A DNA stretch of 64,000 nucleotides from Parapedobacter indicus (GCF_900113765.1 NZ_FOQO01000004.1:367109-431108); one strand, 5' to 3'; positions 35,229-44,732 are shown, numbered from the stretch's first letter. The notes: generated from the sequence alone by a model not told the origin. Program-made: numbers and translations.

Positions 35229-36587
35229 TTACTTATATAAGAACTTATCGGCAAAATTAACAAGATTTATACCGCCATAATTCCCTGAACTCATAAGCAA
35301 GAGGTTTCTGCCAGTTGGATTCATTGCAAGAAGATATTGCTTCATGCTTTCCACGTTACTGAAATAAACCAGGTTGGGCTGATTGAACGTATGTTTAAGC
35401 ATATCCTCCGAAATGGATTCGGCGTTGCGTTGTTTAAGTGCTTCCTGGTTGATAAATACTGCTGGATATTCAGCATCATGCATCGTGTCCCTGTATTCTT
35501 TCAAATATGCTTCATTAAGGCTACTATACGTATGCAATTCTACAATGGCTACCAGCGCTTTATCCGGAAATTGCTCTTTAAGTGCATGAATGCTAGCCTT
35601 CAGTTTGGCGGGCGTATGCGCGAAATCCTGATAAACAACACTATCGTTGTTGCTCGCCACATATTCCAGTCGGCGGGAAGCACCTTTAAATTGCTTAATA
35701 GCCGCATAAAAAGCATCGCGTTCTACCCCCAACCATTCGCATACAGTAAAAGCAGCCGCAATGTTAGATAAATTATGCCTACCGAAAACCTGCAAAGGAA
35801 CATCGCCGCCATGCGTATGCATATAGGTAATCCCTTTATTGATGGTGTACTCAGGCGTACGATAGCCATGTTTATTAATCTTAGATCGGTCTTCAAGCAC
35901 CAATTCCCGGAGCGTCTGGTCCTCCTTATTATAAACCAGGGTACCCTTTGGTTCGATGGTTTTAATAAATAAACGGAACTGATTCACGTAATTTTCAAAT
36001 GTCGGAAATACGTTAACATGATCCCAGGCAATACCGCTGATGAGGGCAATATGCGGCTTATACAAGTGAAATTTCGGGCGTTGATCAATGGGAGAAGCCA
36101 AGTATTCGTCGCCTTCGATAATCATAAGTGGGGCATCCTTTGTAAGCTTTACCATGTGGTCAAACTCATCAAGCTTTGCCCCCACTAAATAGTCGAAATC
36201 ACGTCCGATGGATCTGAGTACGTGCATAACCATGCTGGTGATGGTGGTTTTTCCATGGCTTCCACCGATGACCACCCGCGTTTTTTCCTTGGTCTGCTCG
36301 TAGATAAACTCTGGATAAGAGCAGATGCGGAGTCCGAGCTCCTGCGCTTTCACCAGCTCGGGATTGTCTGCCTTTGCATGCATGCCGAGCACAACCGCAT
36401 CGATATCAGCTGTGATACGCTCGGGGTCCCAACCAGGTGCTGGCAGCAGGTTTTCCCTGACAAGGTTAGTCCGTGATGGTTCGTAGATATGATCGTCCGA
36501 ACCACTGACTATATACCCCTTTTTAGCCAATGCGATCGCAAGGTTATGCATAATGCTTCCACCGATGGCGATAAAGTGTACGCGCAT
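35229..36587 (-). CDS. mpl: UDP-N-acetylmuramate:L-Ala-gamma-D-Glu-meso-DAP ligase
   Basis: This 452-residue Mur-ligase family protein has an N-terminal Rossmann motif (FIAIGGSIMHNLAIALAKKG), ATP loop VIGGSHGKTTITSM and central IEGDEYLASPIDQ, and its domain order matches Mpl. Mpl joins recycled murein tripeptide to UDP-MurNAc, saving cell-wall peptide. Length is usual. It is the last gene of a compact unit (GlmU-like, tpiA, prmA, mpl), starting 8 bases after prmA. Confidence 0.9.
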   Translation of the reverse strand: MRVHFIAIGGSIMHNLAIALAKKGYIVSGSDDHIYEPSRTNLVRENLLPAPGWDPERITADIDAVVLGMHAKADNPELVKAQELGLRICSYPEFIYEQTKEKTRVVIGGSHGKTTITSMVMHVLRSIGRDFDYLVGAKLDEFDHMVKLTKDAPLMIIEGDEYLASPIDQRPKFHLYKPHIALISGIAWDHVNVFPTFENYVNQFRLFIKTIEPKGTLVYNKEDQTLRELVLEDRSKINKHGYRTPEYTINKGITYMHTHGGDVPLQVFGRHNLSNIAAAFTVCEWLGVERDAFYAAIKQFKGASRRLEYVASNNDSVVYQDFAHTPAKLKASIHALKEQFPDKALVAIVELHTYSSLNEAYLKEYRDTMHDAEYPAVFINQEALKQRNAESISEDMLKHTFNQPNLVYFSNVESMKQYLLAMNPTGRNLLLMSSGNYGGINLVNFADKFLYK

Positions 36588-36595
36588 AGTTATTT

Positions 36596-37432
36596 TTATT
36601 TTCTAAAACACGCCGCCGCCCATCCACCTAGCGTCCGATGGCTGACGTATTTTAATGCATAGTCGGCTCCGGCAGCCTTAAGTGTCTCCAAGTCGACACC
36701 ATCGTAAAAGCCGCTTATATACAGTTTGCCGCCTTCCCGCAGGGATTGCGCGTAACGATTCAACTGATCCAGTAACACATTACGGTTTATATTGGCTAGG
36801 ATCACGTCAAACCGGTCGCTCGGAAGTAGGTCTGCAGTTCCGCATTTGGCTACAATATGCGGTGTATGATTCAACGTCTTATTTTCCACGACACTATCGA
36901 TACATACAGGATCATTGTCAATGGCCCACACACGCGAAGCGCCCATTTTCGCGGCCAATATCGCCAATATGCCGGTACCACATCCCATATCCAAAACATC
37001 CTTTCCGTCGAATGACTCTTCTAGCATGTAACACATAACCAACGAAGTGGTTTGGTGGTGACCTGTACCAAATGCCATTTTGGGATCAATAACGATCTCA
37101 TATGGATAAGTAGGTATGGAAGGATGAAACGTAGCCCGCACATAACATTGATCGGCTACAATCACTGGCTCAAAGTTACTTTCCCACACCGCGTTCCAAT
37201 TTTGAGGAAGAATTTCCCGTACGGTGTACGTTACTTCGAACCCAAGGGGCTGATGGATAAGCAACGATTCCAATCCCTGCAAATCTAACTGCTCGGAAGC
37301 GATGTATGCAGCGAAACCATCTTCATGTGATTCAAACGTTTCGAATCCCATACCCGCTAAGTCTTGCATCAGTACATCCCGATGCCAGGCTTCACCACCC
37401 TTGCAGATAAGCCTCACTTCACTGTATTTCAT
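36596..37432 (-). CDS. prmA: Ribosomal protein L11 methyltransferase
   Basis: In this 278-residue PrmA, the N-terminal substrate domain is followed by a Rossmann core with IDPKMAFGTGHHQTTSLVM (family signature), SAM motif DMGCGTGILAILAAKMGA and VILANINRNVLLDQL (NxN catalytic region). It trimethylates ribosomal protein L11. I chose ATG 37432 over GTG 37438. It lies 19 bases after tpiA and 8 bases before mpl. Confidence 0.93.
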   Translation of the reverse strand: MKYSEVRLICKGGEAWHRDVLMQDLAGMGFETFESHEDGFAAYIASEQLDLQGLESLLIHQPLGFEVTYTVREILPQNWNAVWESNFEPVIVADQCYVRATFHPSIPTYPYEIVIDPKMAFGTGHHQTTSLVMCYMLEESFDGKDVLDMGCGTGILAILAAKMGASRVWAIDNDPVCIDSVVENKTLNHTPHIVAKCGTADLLPSDRFDVILANINRNVLLDQLNRYAQSLREGGKLYISGFYDGVDLETLKAAGADYALKYVSHRTLGGWAAACFRK

Positions 37433-37451
37433 GGGCACGGCAATCTAGCGG

Positions 37452-38216
37452 TTAGTTGAAGACTTTCACAATATCCACAAAATCACGCGATTTCAGCGAT
37501 GCTCCACCGATAAGACCACCGTCAATATCCGGCTGTGAAAAAAGATCAGGTGCATTTTTGGGGTTGCAACTTCCGCCATATAAAATCGTTGTACCGTCGG
37601 CAAGGTCCTGATTATATTGCTCTGCCAATGTGTTACGGATGAACGCATGTACTTCCTGTGCCTGCTCAGGGGAAGCGGTCAGTCCCGTACCGATTGCCCA
37701 AACGGGTTCATAAGCCAACACCACATTCTCGAAAGCTTCGTTGGAAAGATGAAAAATACCTTTTTTCAATTGCTCGTTGATCACCTCGAAATATCGGCCA
37801 GATTCCCTTTCCTCTCGTGTTTCGCCGATACAGAAAATAGGAATCAATCCATGTTTCAAAGCGGCGTCGACCTTTTTGCTGAGAACGTAGTCGTCTTCGC
37901 CGAAATAGGCGCGACGCTCGGAATGTCCAAGGATCACGTGGGTTGCTCCGGTAGACTTCACCTGTGCGGCCGAAATCTCGCCTGTATATGCACCCGCCTC
38001 TTCGAAGTAGATGTTTTGTGCGCCAACAGCCACTCCGGGTGTTCCCTTTGCCAATTGCGCAATGGAATGCAGGTGGATGAAAGGGCTGCAAATGACCACT
38101 TGCTGATGACCGATTACTTCGTCCTTAACCATGTTTACAATTTCGGAAAAAAGACTCACCCCTTGTTGATGATCGAGGTTCATTTTCCAATTTCCAGCTA
38201 CGATTTTGTTTCGCAT
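37452..38216 (-). CDS. tpiA: Triosephosphate isomerase
   Basis: The 254-residue glycolytic TIM barrel has the N-terminal VAGNWKMN with catalytic Lys, HVILGHSERR with catalytic His, VVLAYEPVWAIGTG with catalytic Glu and YGGSCNPKN with phosphate-binding residues. It interconverts dihydroxyacetone phosphate and glyceraldehyde 3-phosphate. It lies 26 bases after the GlmU-like gene and 19 bases before prmA. Confidence 0.96.
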   Translation of the reverse strand: MRNKIVAGNWKMNLDHQQGVSLFSEIVNMVKDEVIGHQQVVICSPFIHLHSIAQLAKGTPGVAVGAQNIYFEEAGAYTGEISAAQVKSTGATHVILGHSERRAYFGEDDYVLSKKVDAALKHGLIPIFCIGETREERESGRYFEVINEQLKKGIFHLSNEAFENVVLAYEPVWAIGTGLTASPEQAQEVHAFIRNTLAEQYNQDLADGTTILYGGSCNPKNAPDLFSQPDIDGGLIGGASLKSRDFVDIVKVFN

Positions 38217-38242
38217 GACGTTGATATTCTATATAAAAATAA

Positions 38243-39445
38243 TTAACTAATATATACTTGATTCCGGTGTTTCCTTGTCAATTCGAAAACAGCGGTCAAC
38301 AGTTTCCTTTCCGTTTCATTAAATTCGAGGTTACGCCGTTCGTATACCAAGGATGCAGTTTCAAAGAATTTGTCCAACCGGTAGGTAGAAAAACCATCGG
38401 GGCCGGCCCACGAAAAATCAGGGACGTACGTCGGCGGCATTCCTGCGCCGAAAACATTGGCTCCCACTCCTACCACCGTACCTGTATTAAATGTAGTATT
38501 AACCGCACAACGCACATGATCGGCCATGATTGCGCCGCAGAACTGCAAACCCGAATCGCGATACCCCGAATTCCGGTAGTCGTATAAACGTATGGACTTA
38601 TAATTGTTCTTCAAATTGGAATTGTTGGTATCCGCCCCCCAATTGCACCATTCACCCATAACGGCACTGCCAAGATAACCATCGTGTCCTTTGGCCGACC
38701 TTCCCCATATAACACAGGTATTCAGCTCACCGCCTACCCGTGAATAAGGACCTACGGTCACGTTGCTGTATATCTTTGCTCCCATTTTTACTTGCGAATG
38801 GTCGCCCAGTGCAAATGCCCCACGGATATGGCTACCTTCCCACACTTCGCTGTTTTTGCCGAGATAAATGGGACCTTTCGTGCTGTTGAACGTAGCAAAT
38901 TCGGCTTGAGCTCCTTCCTCAGCAAAAATCTGCTCGCCGAGAAAGCGGTTGCTGGATGAAAGCGATGCGGAAGACCGCCCCCTGGTAAGCAGGTCGAAGT
39001 CCACACCAATTTGTTGGCCATTGTTGAGAAACAAGTCTTCGGGATGGTTAATCATTACCACGCTGTGTTCGTAGGCTACCGGCGAATATTTTTGAACGAC
39101 CGATGGGTGCCAGGGAAACAAGGATTCAGCCTCCCCCCGAAACGCAATAAATTCAGCTCCTGACATCAACATCTGCCCTACCTGTAAAGCCATGATGGCA
39201 TCGAACAGTCGGCTGTTTGGGCAACAGTTACCACGGATAACCCATACGTCGCCGGATAGGTCACCCAGCGGATATTTTTCCGCCAAATAATCCTCCGTTA
39301 GAAACGAATAGGAAGCATCCAGCCATTTTCCCCATTTTTCGGCAATCGTTAATATCCCGACACGCAAATCGGACACCGGACGTGTCAACGATAAAGGATA
39401 GAGTCCCATCCGCCAATCCGCTTTATCGAACAGAACGATATGCAT
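38243..39445 (-). CDS. GlmU-like putative sugar nucleotidyltransferase/acyltransferase
   Basis: The 400-residue protein has an N-terminal region (IVLFDKADWRMGLYPLSLTR) that aligns with the Bacteroidota GlmU-like group and a C-terminal left-handed beta-helix of hexapeptide repeats (IYLGKNSEVWEGSHIRGAFA, VKMGAKIYSNVTVGPYSRVG). A typical nucleotidyltransferase loop GxGTRM is not obvious, so catalytic activity is uncertain. It is the first gene of the tpiA-prmA-mpl unit and begins 77 bases after L31, beyond a terminator. Confidence 0.78.
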   Translation of the reverse strand: MHIVLFDKADWRMGLYPLSLTRPVSDLRVGILTIAEKWGKWLDASYSFLTEDYLAEKYPLGDLSGDVWVIRGNCCPNSRLFDAIMALQVGQMLMSGAEFIAFRGEAESLFPWHPSVVQKYSPVAYEHSVVMINHPEDLFLNNGQQIGVDFDLLTRGRSSASLSSSNRFLGEQIFAEEGAQAEFATFNSTKGPIYLGKNSEVWEGSHIRGAFALGDHSQVKMGAKIYSNVTVGPYSRVGGELNTCVIWGRSAKGHDGYLGSAVMGEWCNWGADTNNSNLKNNYKSIRLYDYRNSGYRDSGLQFCGAIMADHVRCAVNTTFNTGTVVGVGANVFGAGMPPTYVPDFSWAGPDGFSTYRLDKFFETASLVYERRNLEFNETERKLLTAVFELTRKHRNQVYIS

Positions 39446-39468
39446 AGGTTTCCATTTAGAACGGCTAA

Positions 39469-39499
39469 AATAAAAAAGTCCCGATAAAATATCGGGACT
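39469..39499 (-). terminator. Terminator after L31
   Basis: AGTCCCGATA (39477-39486), loop AAA, TATCGGGACT (39490-39499) form a 10-bp stem. On the minus strand it is followed by TTTTTTATTTT. Confidence 0.88.
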
Positions 39500-39522
39500 A
39501 ATATTTTTTATCTGCGTAAACC

Positions 39523-39771
39523 CTACTTCTTGCTATAGCGGTTACGGAATTTATCGATACGGCCTGCGGTGTCAACCAATTTCATCTTACCGGTATAATA
39601 CGGATGGGAAGTATGCGAAATTTCGAGCTTCACCAAAGGGTATTCGTTTCCATCTTCCCATTGGATAGTTTCTTTACTGTCAATGCATGATTGGGTTATG
39701 AACGCATAATCATTTGACATATCCTTGAAAACCACTAACCTGTAATTTGATGGATGCAAATCTTTCTTCAT
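39523..39771 (-). CDS. rpmE2: 50S ribosomal protein L31, type B
   Basis: The 82-residue protein starts [20 protein letters not shown] and contains [20 protein letters not shown] and a terminal [13 protein letters not shown], as in type B L31. The CxxC zinc motifs of type A L31 are absent (only one Cys), which defines the zinc-independent form. It has its own promoter, a leader with a small hairpin, and a terminator. Confidence 0.95.
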   Translation of the reverse strand: MKKDLHPSNYRLVVFKDMSNDYAFITQSCIDSKETIQWEDGNEYPLVKLEISHTSHPYYTGKMKLVDTAGRIDKFRNRYSKK

Positions 39772-39791
39772 TTTATTTATGTATTACTATT

Positions 39792-39806
39792 ACCCTGATT
39801 AAGGGT
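39792..39806 (-). promoter_or_regulatory. Small hairpin at the 5' end of the L31 leader
   Basis: ACCCT and AGGGT flank TAATC (read on the minus strand), right after the predicted start of transcription and about 20 bases before the ATG. Ribosomal-protein leaders that control L31 have been described in several phyla; I cannot confirm a match by eye. Confidence 0.35.
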
Positions 39807-39807
39807 G

Positions 39808-39839
39808 CAAAGATAGACTATTTGAAATTAATTCACAAC
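39808..39839 (-). promoter_or_regulatory. Promoter of L31
   Basis: On the minus strand GTTG (39836-39839), 20 bases, TATCTTTG (39808-39815). Confidence 0.72.
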
Positions 39840-39875
39840 ATTATTTTCCAATCGATTACCGTTCTCTCCCTGCCA

Positions 39876-40520
39876 TCATTGAAAGACGAGCTCACCAAAA
39901 AACTGCGGCAAGTGGAAATTCGGTATCGGGTGATCGATCCGGTTCCACGCCAAAAAGTGCGGGATGGGCAAGTCATCTCCACATTTATAAAAATTACCCG
40001 TGCAACGCATACCGGCAAACGATGTAACAAGGTGAGCATCAAACACAGTAAACGGAATGTTTAACAGCAATTCCCATTCCGTTTCCGCCGTTGCATCTTC
40101 TTTTGGAGAGGCGCTGCGGACGGTCTTTACTGTTTCGATCAGGTCATTGGGCAGTCGTCTCCGCTTTTCCTTAATGGCGCTCCCGTAACCAATCAATCCA
40201 ATACCGGCACAGTTAAACTCGAGATTGTAGTAATGCGCGGTGTCAAAAGACAGAAAAAACTCGACACAGCTGTCTTTGTAAACCGGATCGTTTGTGTTCC
40301 GATAAACAGCCTTGACGTGTTTTTCCTGAACCACGTAGCTTAACAACAAGCAATCTTCAGTATGGGCCAACTTAAACCGCACATTGGGTTTATAAGGAAA
40401 TGCAGGCCACGACACTTCTTCCAGGTCATTATCCGCCACCACCGCCATTGCCGACAATAGCTCGGTAGGTGACGAATGATGATTTACCCGACCCAAATAG
40501 GGAACGACTAAACTTTTCAT
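39876..40520 (-). CDS. CBM9-like carbohydrate-binding fold protein
   Basis: The 214-residue protein has the CBM9-like/DOMON-like pattern seen in Bacteroidota: VRFKLAHTEDCLLLSYVV, VYKDSCVEFFLSFD, YYNLEFNCAGIGLIGYG and AGMRCTGNFYKCGD. I chose ATG 40520 because upstream residues look non-coding. There is no signal peptide, so it is predicted to be cytoplasmic, which is odd for a carbohydrate-binding module. It lies 140 bases downstream of a sugar kinase-like gene on the same strand, suggesting a shared sugar-related job. Confidence 0.72.
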   Translation of the reverse strand: MKSLVVPYLGRVNHHSSPTELLSAMAVVADNDLEEVSWPAFPYKPNVRFKLAHTEDCLLLSYVVQEKHVKAVYRNTNDPVYKDSCVEFFLSFDTAHYYNLEFNCAGIGLIGYGSAIKEKRRRLPNDLIETVKTVRSASPKEDATAETEWELLLNIPFTVFDAHLVTSFAGMRCTGNFYKCGDDLPIPHFLAWNRIDHPIPNFHLPQFFGELVFQ

Positions 40521-40660
40521 TAGAAAATAAATTGTTCTTGAATGGTCTAATGGAACCCGCATTTTCATTGGCACCATTTGGTTCGGCGGTAATGAAGCTT
40601 GCGATTCCGCAGGTTTCATCGCCTTTTGCGTTAGGCGCTGACATGGCAGGTTTCATTTTA

Positions 40661-41797
40661 TTAATTTATCTTTTGATACCGATTTACCACGCGATCAATA
40701 ATTCCCTTCAATTCGGCTTCATGGACTTCAAGCTGTTCCACCAGCCTAAGCTGAGCGCGGGTACGCTGGAGGTTATGATCCACATGATGAACTTTATAAT
40801 AGTGGTCTCCCTCCAGGAAATCGGTAAGGAACCGGACAGCCTGCATATAGGGCAACAGCAGTACCCCTTCAATGAGCGAACCCACTTCTTCCGGTGTCAA
40901 AAAGTGATGTGCCTCTTCAAAATATCCAGAAGCATAGGCTTCAAACAGCGGCATATTGAGGGTAATCTTGTCCAGGTCAGCCTCATCTTCGGCAGCACGA
41001 TTTATAATCGTGCGGATTGCATCACCGAAATCATAAGCGACGTATCCGGGCATCACCGTATCCAGGTCGATTACACACTGGGCCTTGTCTTGCATATCCA
41101 GCAACACGTTGTTAAACTTGGTATCGTTGTGGGTAATACGGACCGGCAACAAGCCGTCTGCTGCCAAATCCAATATGGTATGCATGCGCCTCTGCCGGCG
41201 TTTGATAGCGTCCAATTCAGCGGACACGAGCGAAACCCGGCCTACCATATCCGACGCAATTGCCTGATTAAGTTTGTCCAAACGCTTTCCAATGTGATGG
41301 AAATCCGGCAGCACCTCATGGATACGACTGACATCAAGATCTGACAGTAATCGCTGAAAGTGTCCAAACGCCAATCCACCTTCGCGCGCTTGCTGAGGCG
41401 TTTCTACAATATCATAACTTTGTGTATTGGCGAGCAGGACCAGCATCCGCCAGAAATTCCCGGTTTCATCCACCAGGTAGGGAGTGCTTTCCCCTGTTGG
41501 CACCAAGGTAAGCACCTTTTTCTCAACATGCATCCCCTGATCTCCTGCCTCCTTGTATTTTTCCTTCAAATGGTGGATCACCAGCTGCATATTCTCCATC
41601 ACCGCCGGTACATTTTTGAAGACATGATGGTTTATCCGCTGGAGAAGATAGCCATCCACTTTATCCCCGTTGGTCAGCACACGATACGTGTCATTGATAT
41701 GTCCGGATCCAAACGGCGAAATATCCGTGACACTGCCATCAATATCAAATCGGTTTGCTAATACGGATACCTGTTCTAAATTAAAATTGCGCATCAT
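40661..41797 (-). CDS. Phosphotransferase-family sugar kinase (N-acetylhexosamine 1-kinase-like)
   Basis: The 378-residue protein has the aminoglycoside-phosphotransferase kinase fold: ISPFGSGHINDTYRV (Gly-rich loop), the catalytic loop with RITHNDTKFNNVLLD (HxD-type, HND) and CVIDLDTVMPGYVAYDFGD, whose Asp binds Mg. This subgroup resembles NahK-type kinases that phosphorylate N-acetylhexosamines at C1. The substrate is not proven. I chose ATG 41797, since the first 29 residues of the longer frame look non-coding. Confidence 0.8.
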   Translation of the reverse strand: MMRNFNLEQVSVLANRFDIDGSVTDISPFGSGHINDTYRVLTNGDKVDGYLLQRINHHVFKNVPAVMENMQLVIHHLKEKYKEAGDQGMHVEKKVLTLVPTGESTPYLVDETGNFWRMLVLLANTQSYDIVETPQQAREGGLAFGHFQRLLSDLDVSRIHEVLPDFHHIGKRLDKLNQAIASDMVGRVSLVSAELDAIKRRQRRMHTILDLAADGLLPVRITHNDTKFNNVLLDMQDKAQCVIDLDTVMPGYVAYDFGDAIRTIINRAAEDEADLDKITLNMPLFEAYASGYFEEAHHFLTPEEVGSLIEGVLLLPYMQAVRFLTDFLEGDHYYKVHHVDHNLQRTRAQLRLVEQLEVHEAELKGIIDRVVNRYQKIN

Positions 41798-41923
41798 GTA
41801 AAAAGGAACTATCGTCTTTTGCCTGAAAAACAGTCCGCAATATGCACATTCGAAAGGTAATAACCATGCCTTTTCGACACACAATCGTTTGCGTTATTTT
41901 AAAAGAAGGGAACACGACATCGC

Positions 41924-41960
41924 AAAAAAAAGCCCCCAACAGTCTTTAGACTATGGGGGC
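41924..41960 (-). terminator. Terminator after pckA
   Basis: GCCCCCA (41932-41938) pairs with TGGGGGC (41954-41960), with an inner AGTC/GACT stem. On the minus strand eight T follow. Confidence 0.92.
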
Positions 41961-41983
41961 CAACTTGCACGATTATTAAACAA

Positions 41984-43600
41984 TTAAATCAGGAAAGCAG
42001 ATTCCGATACAACCGGCGATGCGGCCAGTACCTCGTCACTTACTTCATTGACGAATTTCTCAAAATTCTGTCTGAAAAGTCTTGCCAGTTGATTCGCCTG
42101 TGCGTAATATGCTTGTTCATCCGGCCATAATTGTACGGGATCAAGGACAGCAGCGGGTACATCGGGACAACTCAATGGATACCGGAGCCCAAAGATCGGA
42201 TGCGTCCGGAACGTAGATTCCTTGAGCACTCCGGTCAGCGCCGCTTGGATGATGGCACGGGTATAGCGCAATTTAATCCGGCGGCCGATTCCGTAAGGTC
42301 CGGCAATCCATCCGGTATTAATCAACCAAACGTCGATCGCCCCGGTCGCGAGCCTTTCCTTTAAAAGTTCGGCATAATACGAAGGGTGCAGCGGCAGAAA
42401 GGCTTCGCCGAAACATGCGGAGAAAACAGCCTTCGGCTCCGAAATTCCTACTTCGGTACCCGCCACTTTAGCGGTATAGCCAGACATAAAGTGATACATT
42501 GCCTGTGCCGTAGAAAGAAGTGAAACCGGAGGGATCACGCCAAAAGCATCGGCCGTCAGGAAAAATATATTTTTCGGTGCACCATCTTTTCCAGAAACCA
42601 CGCCGCCGGGCACATGATGGATCGGATACGCCACCCGGGTATTTTCCGTTTTTGAAACATCATCGTAATTCGGCATGCGCGTACCCGGGAAAAAACAGAT
42701 GTTCTCGAGCAGCGCACCAAAACGGATCGCACGGAAAATCTCAGGCTCTTTGCTTTCGTCAAGTCCGACACATTTGGCATAACATCCGCCTTCAAAGTTG
42801 AAAATACCTTTGCTATCCCAGCCATGTTCATCATCTCCGATAAGCATCCGGTCTTTATCAGCCGAAAGTGTGGTTTTACCCGTGCCAGATAGCCCAAAGA
42901 AAAGTGCGGTATTTCCATGGATATCGGTATTCGCCGAGCAATGCATGGATAACACGCGCTTATGAAGTGGCAATAGGTAGTTTAAAACAGAAAAAATGGC
43001 CTTTTTGATTTCCCCTGTATAGCCAGTTCCTCCAATAAGAATTACTTTCTGTTTAAAACTGATGACAACGAAATTGGATTGACGTAACCCAAACTCCTCG
43101 GGCCGTGTACAGGTGTATCCCGGTGCTGCCAAGATAGACCATTCCGGACGTACCGCTGAGTCGGGTGCTGTGGGCCGGATAAACAGATTATGCGCAAAAA
43201 TATTCTGATAAGCAGTTTCGGTAACCGTTCGAATACCAATACCGTAGTTGCTATCTGCTCCTACTAAGCCATCGCGGACAAAAAGATCCCGGTCAGTAAA
43301 ATACACTCCCATTTGCTTAAACAGGTACGCAAAAGATGTCTCTGAGAGGGGTTGATTAACGTTGCCCCACCACACCGTATCCTCCGTAACCTCGTCTTTT
43401 ACAACATACCGATCAAAGGGCGACCGCCCCGTAAAATGCCCAGTATCAGCAACTAATGCACCCGCATCAGAAAGACTTCCTTCTCTGTTAACTATTGCAT
43501 ATTCAACCAATTCTGCAACACTTGCTTGATAGTGTACCTTATTTTCACCTTGGATAAAAAGGTAATTGAGGTCAGGAATCGTTGTTTTTGAAGCATTCAT
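41984..43600 (-). CDS. pckA: Phosphoenolpyruvate carboxykinase (ATP)
   Basis: This 538-residue gluconeogenic enzyme converts oxaloacetate and ATP to PEP and CO2. Signatures are FTGRSPFDRYVVKD near the start, ILIGGTGYTGEIKKAIFSVL, the kinase loop FGLSGTGKTTLSAD, MLIGDDEHGWDSKGIFNFEG and RMPNYDD. Length is usual for the ATP type. It is monocistronic, with a perfect -7 box about 37 bases upstream of the ATG and a strong terminator. Confidence 0.96.
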   Translation of the reverse strand: MNASKTTIPDLNYLFIQGENKVHYQASVAELVEYAIVNREGSLSDAGALVADTGHFTGRSPFDRYVVKDEVTEDTVWWGNVNQPLSETSFAYLFKQMGVYFTDRDLFVRDGLVGADSNYGIGIRTVTETAYQNIFAHNLFIRPTAPDSAVRPEWSILAAPGYTCTRPEEFGLRQSNFVVISFKQKVILIGGTGYTGEIKKAIFSVLNYLLPLHKRVLSMHCSANTDIHGNTALFFGLSGTGKTTLSADKDRMLIGDDEHGWDSKGIFNFEGGCYAKCVGLDESKEPEIFRAIRFGALLENICFFPGTRMPNYDDVSKTENTRVAYPIHHVPGGVVSGKDGAPKNIFFLTADAFGVIPPVSLLSTAQAMYHFMSGYTAKVAGTEVGISEPKAVFSACFGEAFLPLHPSYYAELLKERLATGAIDVWLINTGWIAGPYGIGRRIKLRYTRAIIQAALTGVLKESTFRTHPIFGLRYPLSCPDVPAAVLDPVQLWPDEQAYYAQANQLARLFRQNFEKFVNEVSDEVLAASPVVSESAFLI

Positions 43601-43636
43601 AGCATTTTATTTACATATTTTATAAAACAGGTGCCG

Positions 43637-43644
43637 CAAATGTA
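43637..43644 (-). promoter_or_regulatory. -7 box of pckA
   Basis: TACATTTG on the minus strand is a perfect TAnnTTTG, 36 bases upstream of the start codon. The -33 position (TTCA) is a poor match. Confidence 0.6.
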
Positions 43645-43774
43645 GGGATTAAAAACACATAAAATGAATACAAAATTACTGAAAATCAATCAATTGTAAA
43701 TATTACACTAAGTCAATCAATTGTATCACAGAACCATTTATCGTTTTAGCCGGATTATAAAAAAAATTGCTTGT

Positions 43775-43804
43775 TTTGAACTTTAACCGCTTTTATTATC
43801 TTTA
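43775..43804 (+). promoter_or_regulatory. Promoter of the metallo-hydrolase gene
   Basis: TTTG (43775-43778), 18 bases, TATCTTTA (43797-43804), one mismatch in the last base. Confidence 0.6.
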
Positions 43805-43832
43805 GCATTTACCAACAAACATTGTAACACGT

Positions 43833-44675
43833 ATGAACTTATATAGTATCGATACCGGATTTTTCAAACTCGACGGCGGTGCCATGTTTGGTGTAGTTCC
43901 CAAATCCATCTGGCAACGGACCAATCCCGCCGATGAACGGAATATGTGCACCTGGGCTACCCGGCTCCTGTTGATCGAAGAGGATACGCGATTGATATTG
44001 GTAGACACGGGAATCGGCAATAAACAGGGAGATAAATTCTTTAGCCACTATTACCGGCACGGTGAGGCAACGCTAGACAGTTCACTGGCCACACATGGCT
44101 TTCATCGCGATGACATTACCGATGTTTTTCTTACCCATCTCCATTTTGATCATGTAGGCGGGGCCATTACCAGGGAAAATGGGCTTCTCGTTCCCGCTTT
44201 CAAAAATGCCACGTATTGGAGCAATAAGCAGCATTGGGATTGGGCATTGTTCCCCAATCACCGCGAAAAACCCTCGTTTCTACAGGAAAACATCATTCCG
44301 ATCTACGACAGTGGCCAACTCCGCTTTGTAGAAGCCGAAGACGGAGTCAGCTTTTCAGCGAACATCAAAGTCCGCTTTGCCTATGGGCATACGGACGCCA
44401 TGATGCTGCCGCAGATCAACTATAAAGGCAGAACGTTATTATACATGGCAGATCTGCTCCCGTCCGCCGGCCACATCCCGCTACCCTATGTGATGAGCTA
44501 CGACGTGAGGCCGCTCACTACGATGGAAGAACGAAAAAACTACTGGCAGGAAGCCGTGGACCATGACTATGCATTATTCCTTGAACACGACCCGGTTAAC
44601 GAATGCTGCACCATACAGCTCACAGACAAGGGGTATCGACTGAAAGATACATTTTCATTAGCTGAATGGCTGTAA
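43833..44675 (+). CDS. MBL-fold metallo-hydrolase
   Basis: The 280-residue protein has the metallo-beta-lactamase motif THLHFDHVGG (HxHxDH, about residues 106-115), VDTGIGNK before it, FAYGHTDAMM with the third metal His, and YMADLLPSAGHIPLPYVMS and ALFLEHDP at the end. The pattern fits the lactonase/AHL-acylase-like hydrolase group of the fold, but no substrate can be named. It stands alone, divergent from pckA and convergent with aconitase. Confidence 0.87.
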   Translation: MNLYSIDTGFFKLDGGAMFGVVPKSIWQRTNPADERNMCTWATRLLLIEEDTRLILVDTGIGNKQGDKFFSHYYRHGEATLDSSLATHGFHRDDITDVFLTHLHFDHVGGAITRENGLLVPAFKNATYWSNKQHWDWALFPNHREKPSFLQENIIPIYDSGQLRFVEAEDGVSFSANIKVRFAYGHTDAMMLPQINYKGRTLLYMADLLPSAGHIPLPYVMSYDVRPLTTMEERKNYWQEAVDHDYALFLEHDPVNECCTIQLTDKGYRLKDTFSLAEWL

Positions 44676-44680
44676 ATATA

Positions 44681-44710
44681 AAAGCCGCCACGGGCTTCCG
44701 CGGCGGCTTT
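44681..44710. terminator. Bidirectional terminator between metallo-hydrolase and aconitase genes
   Basis: AAAGCCGCC (44681-44689) and GGCGGCTTT (44702-44710) form a 9-bp stem between the two stop codons. Confidence 0.82.
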
Positions 44711-44732
44711 GTTAGTTTAGTTAGTGTACCGA

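Noticed and set aside
40469..41344. 291-codon plus-strand frame opposite the sugar kinase-like gene
   Set aside because: It is antisense to a protein with clear kinase motifs and has no family of its own.
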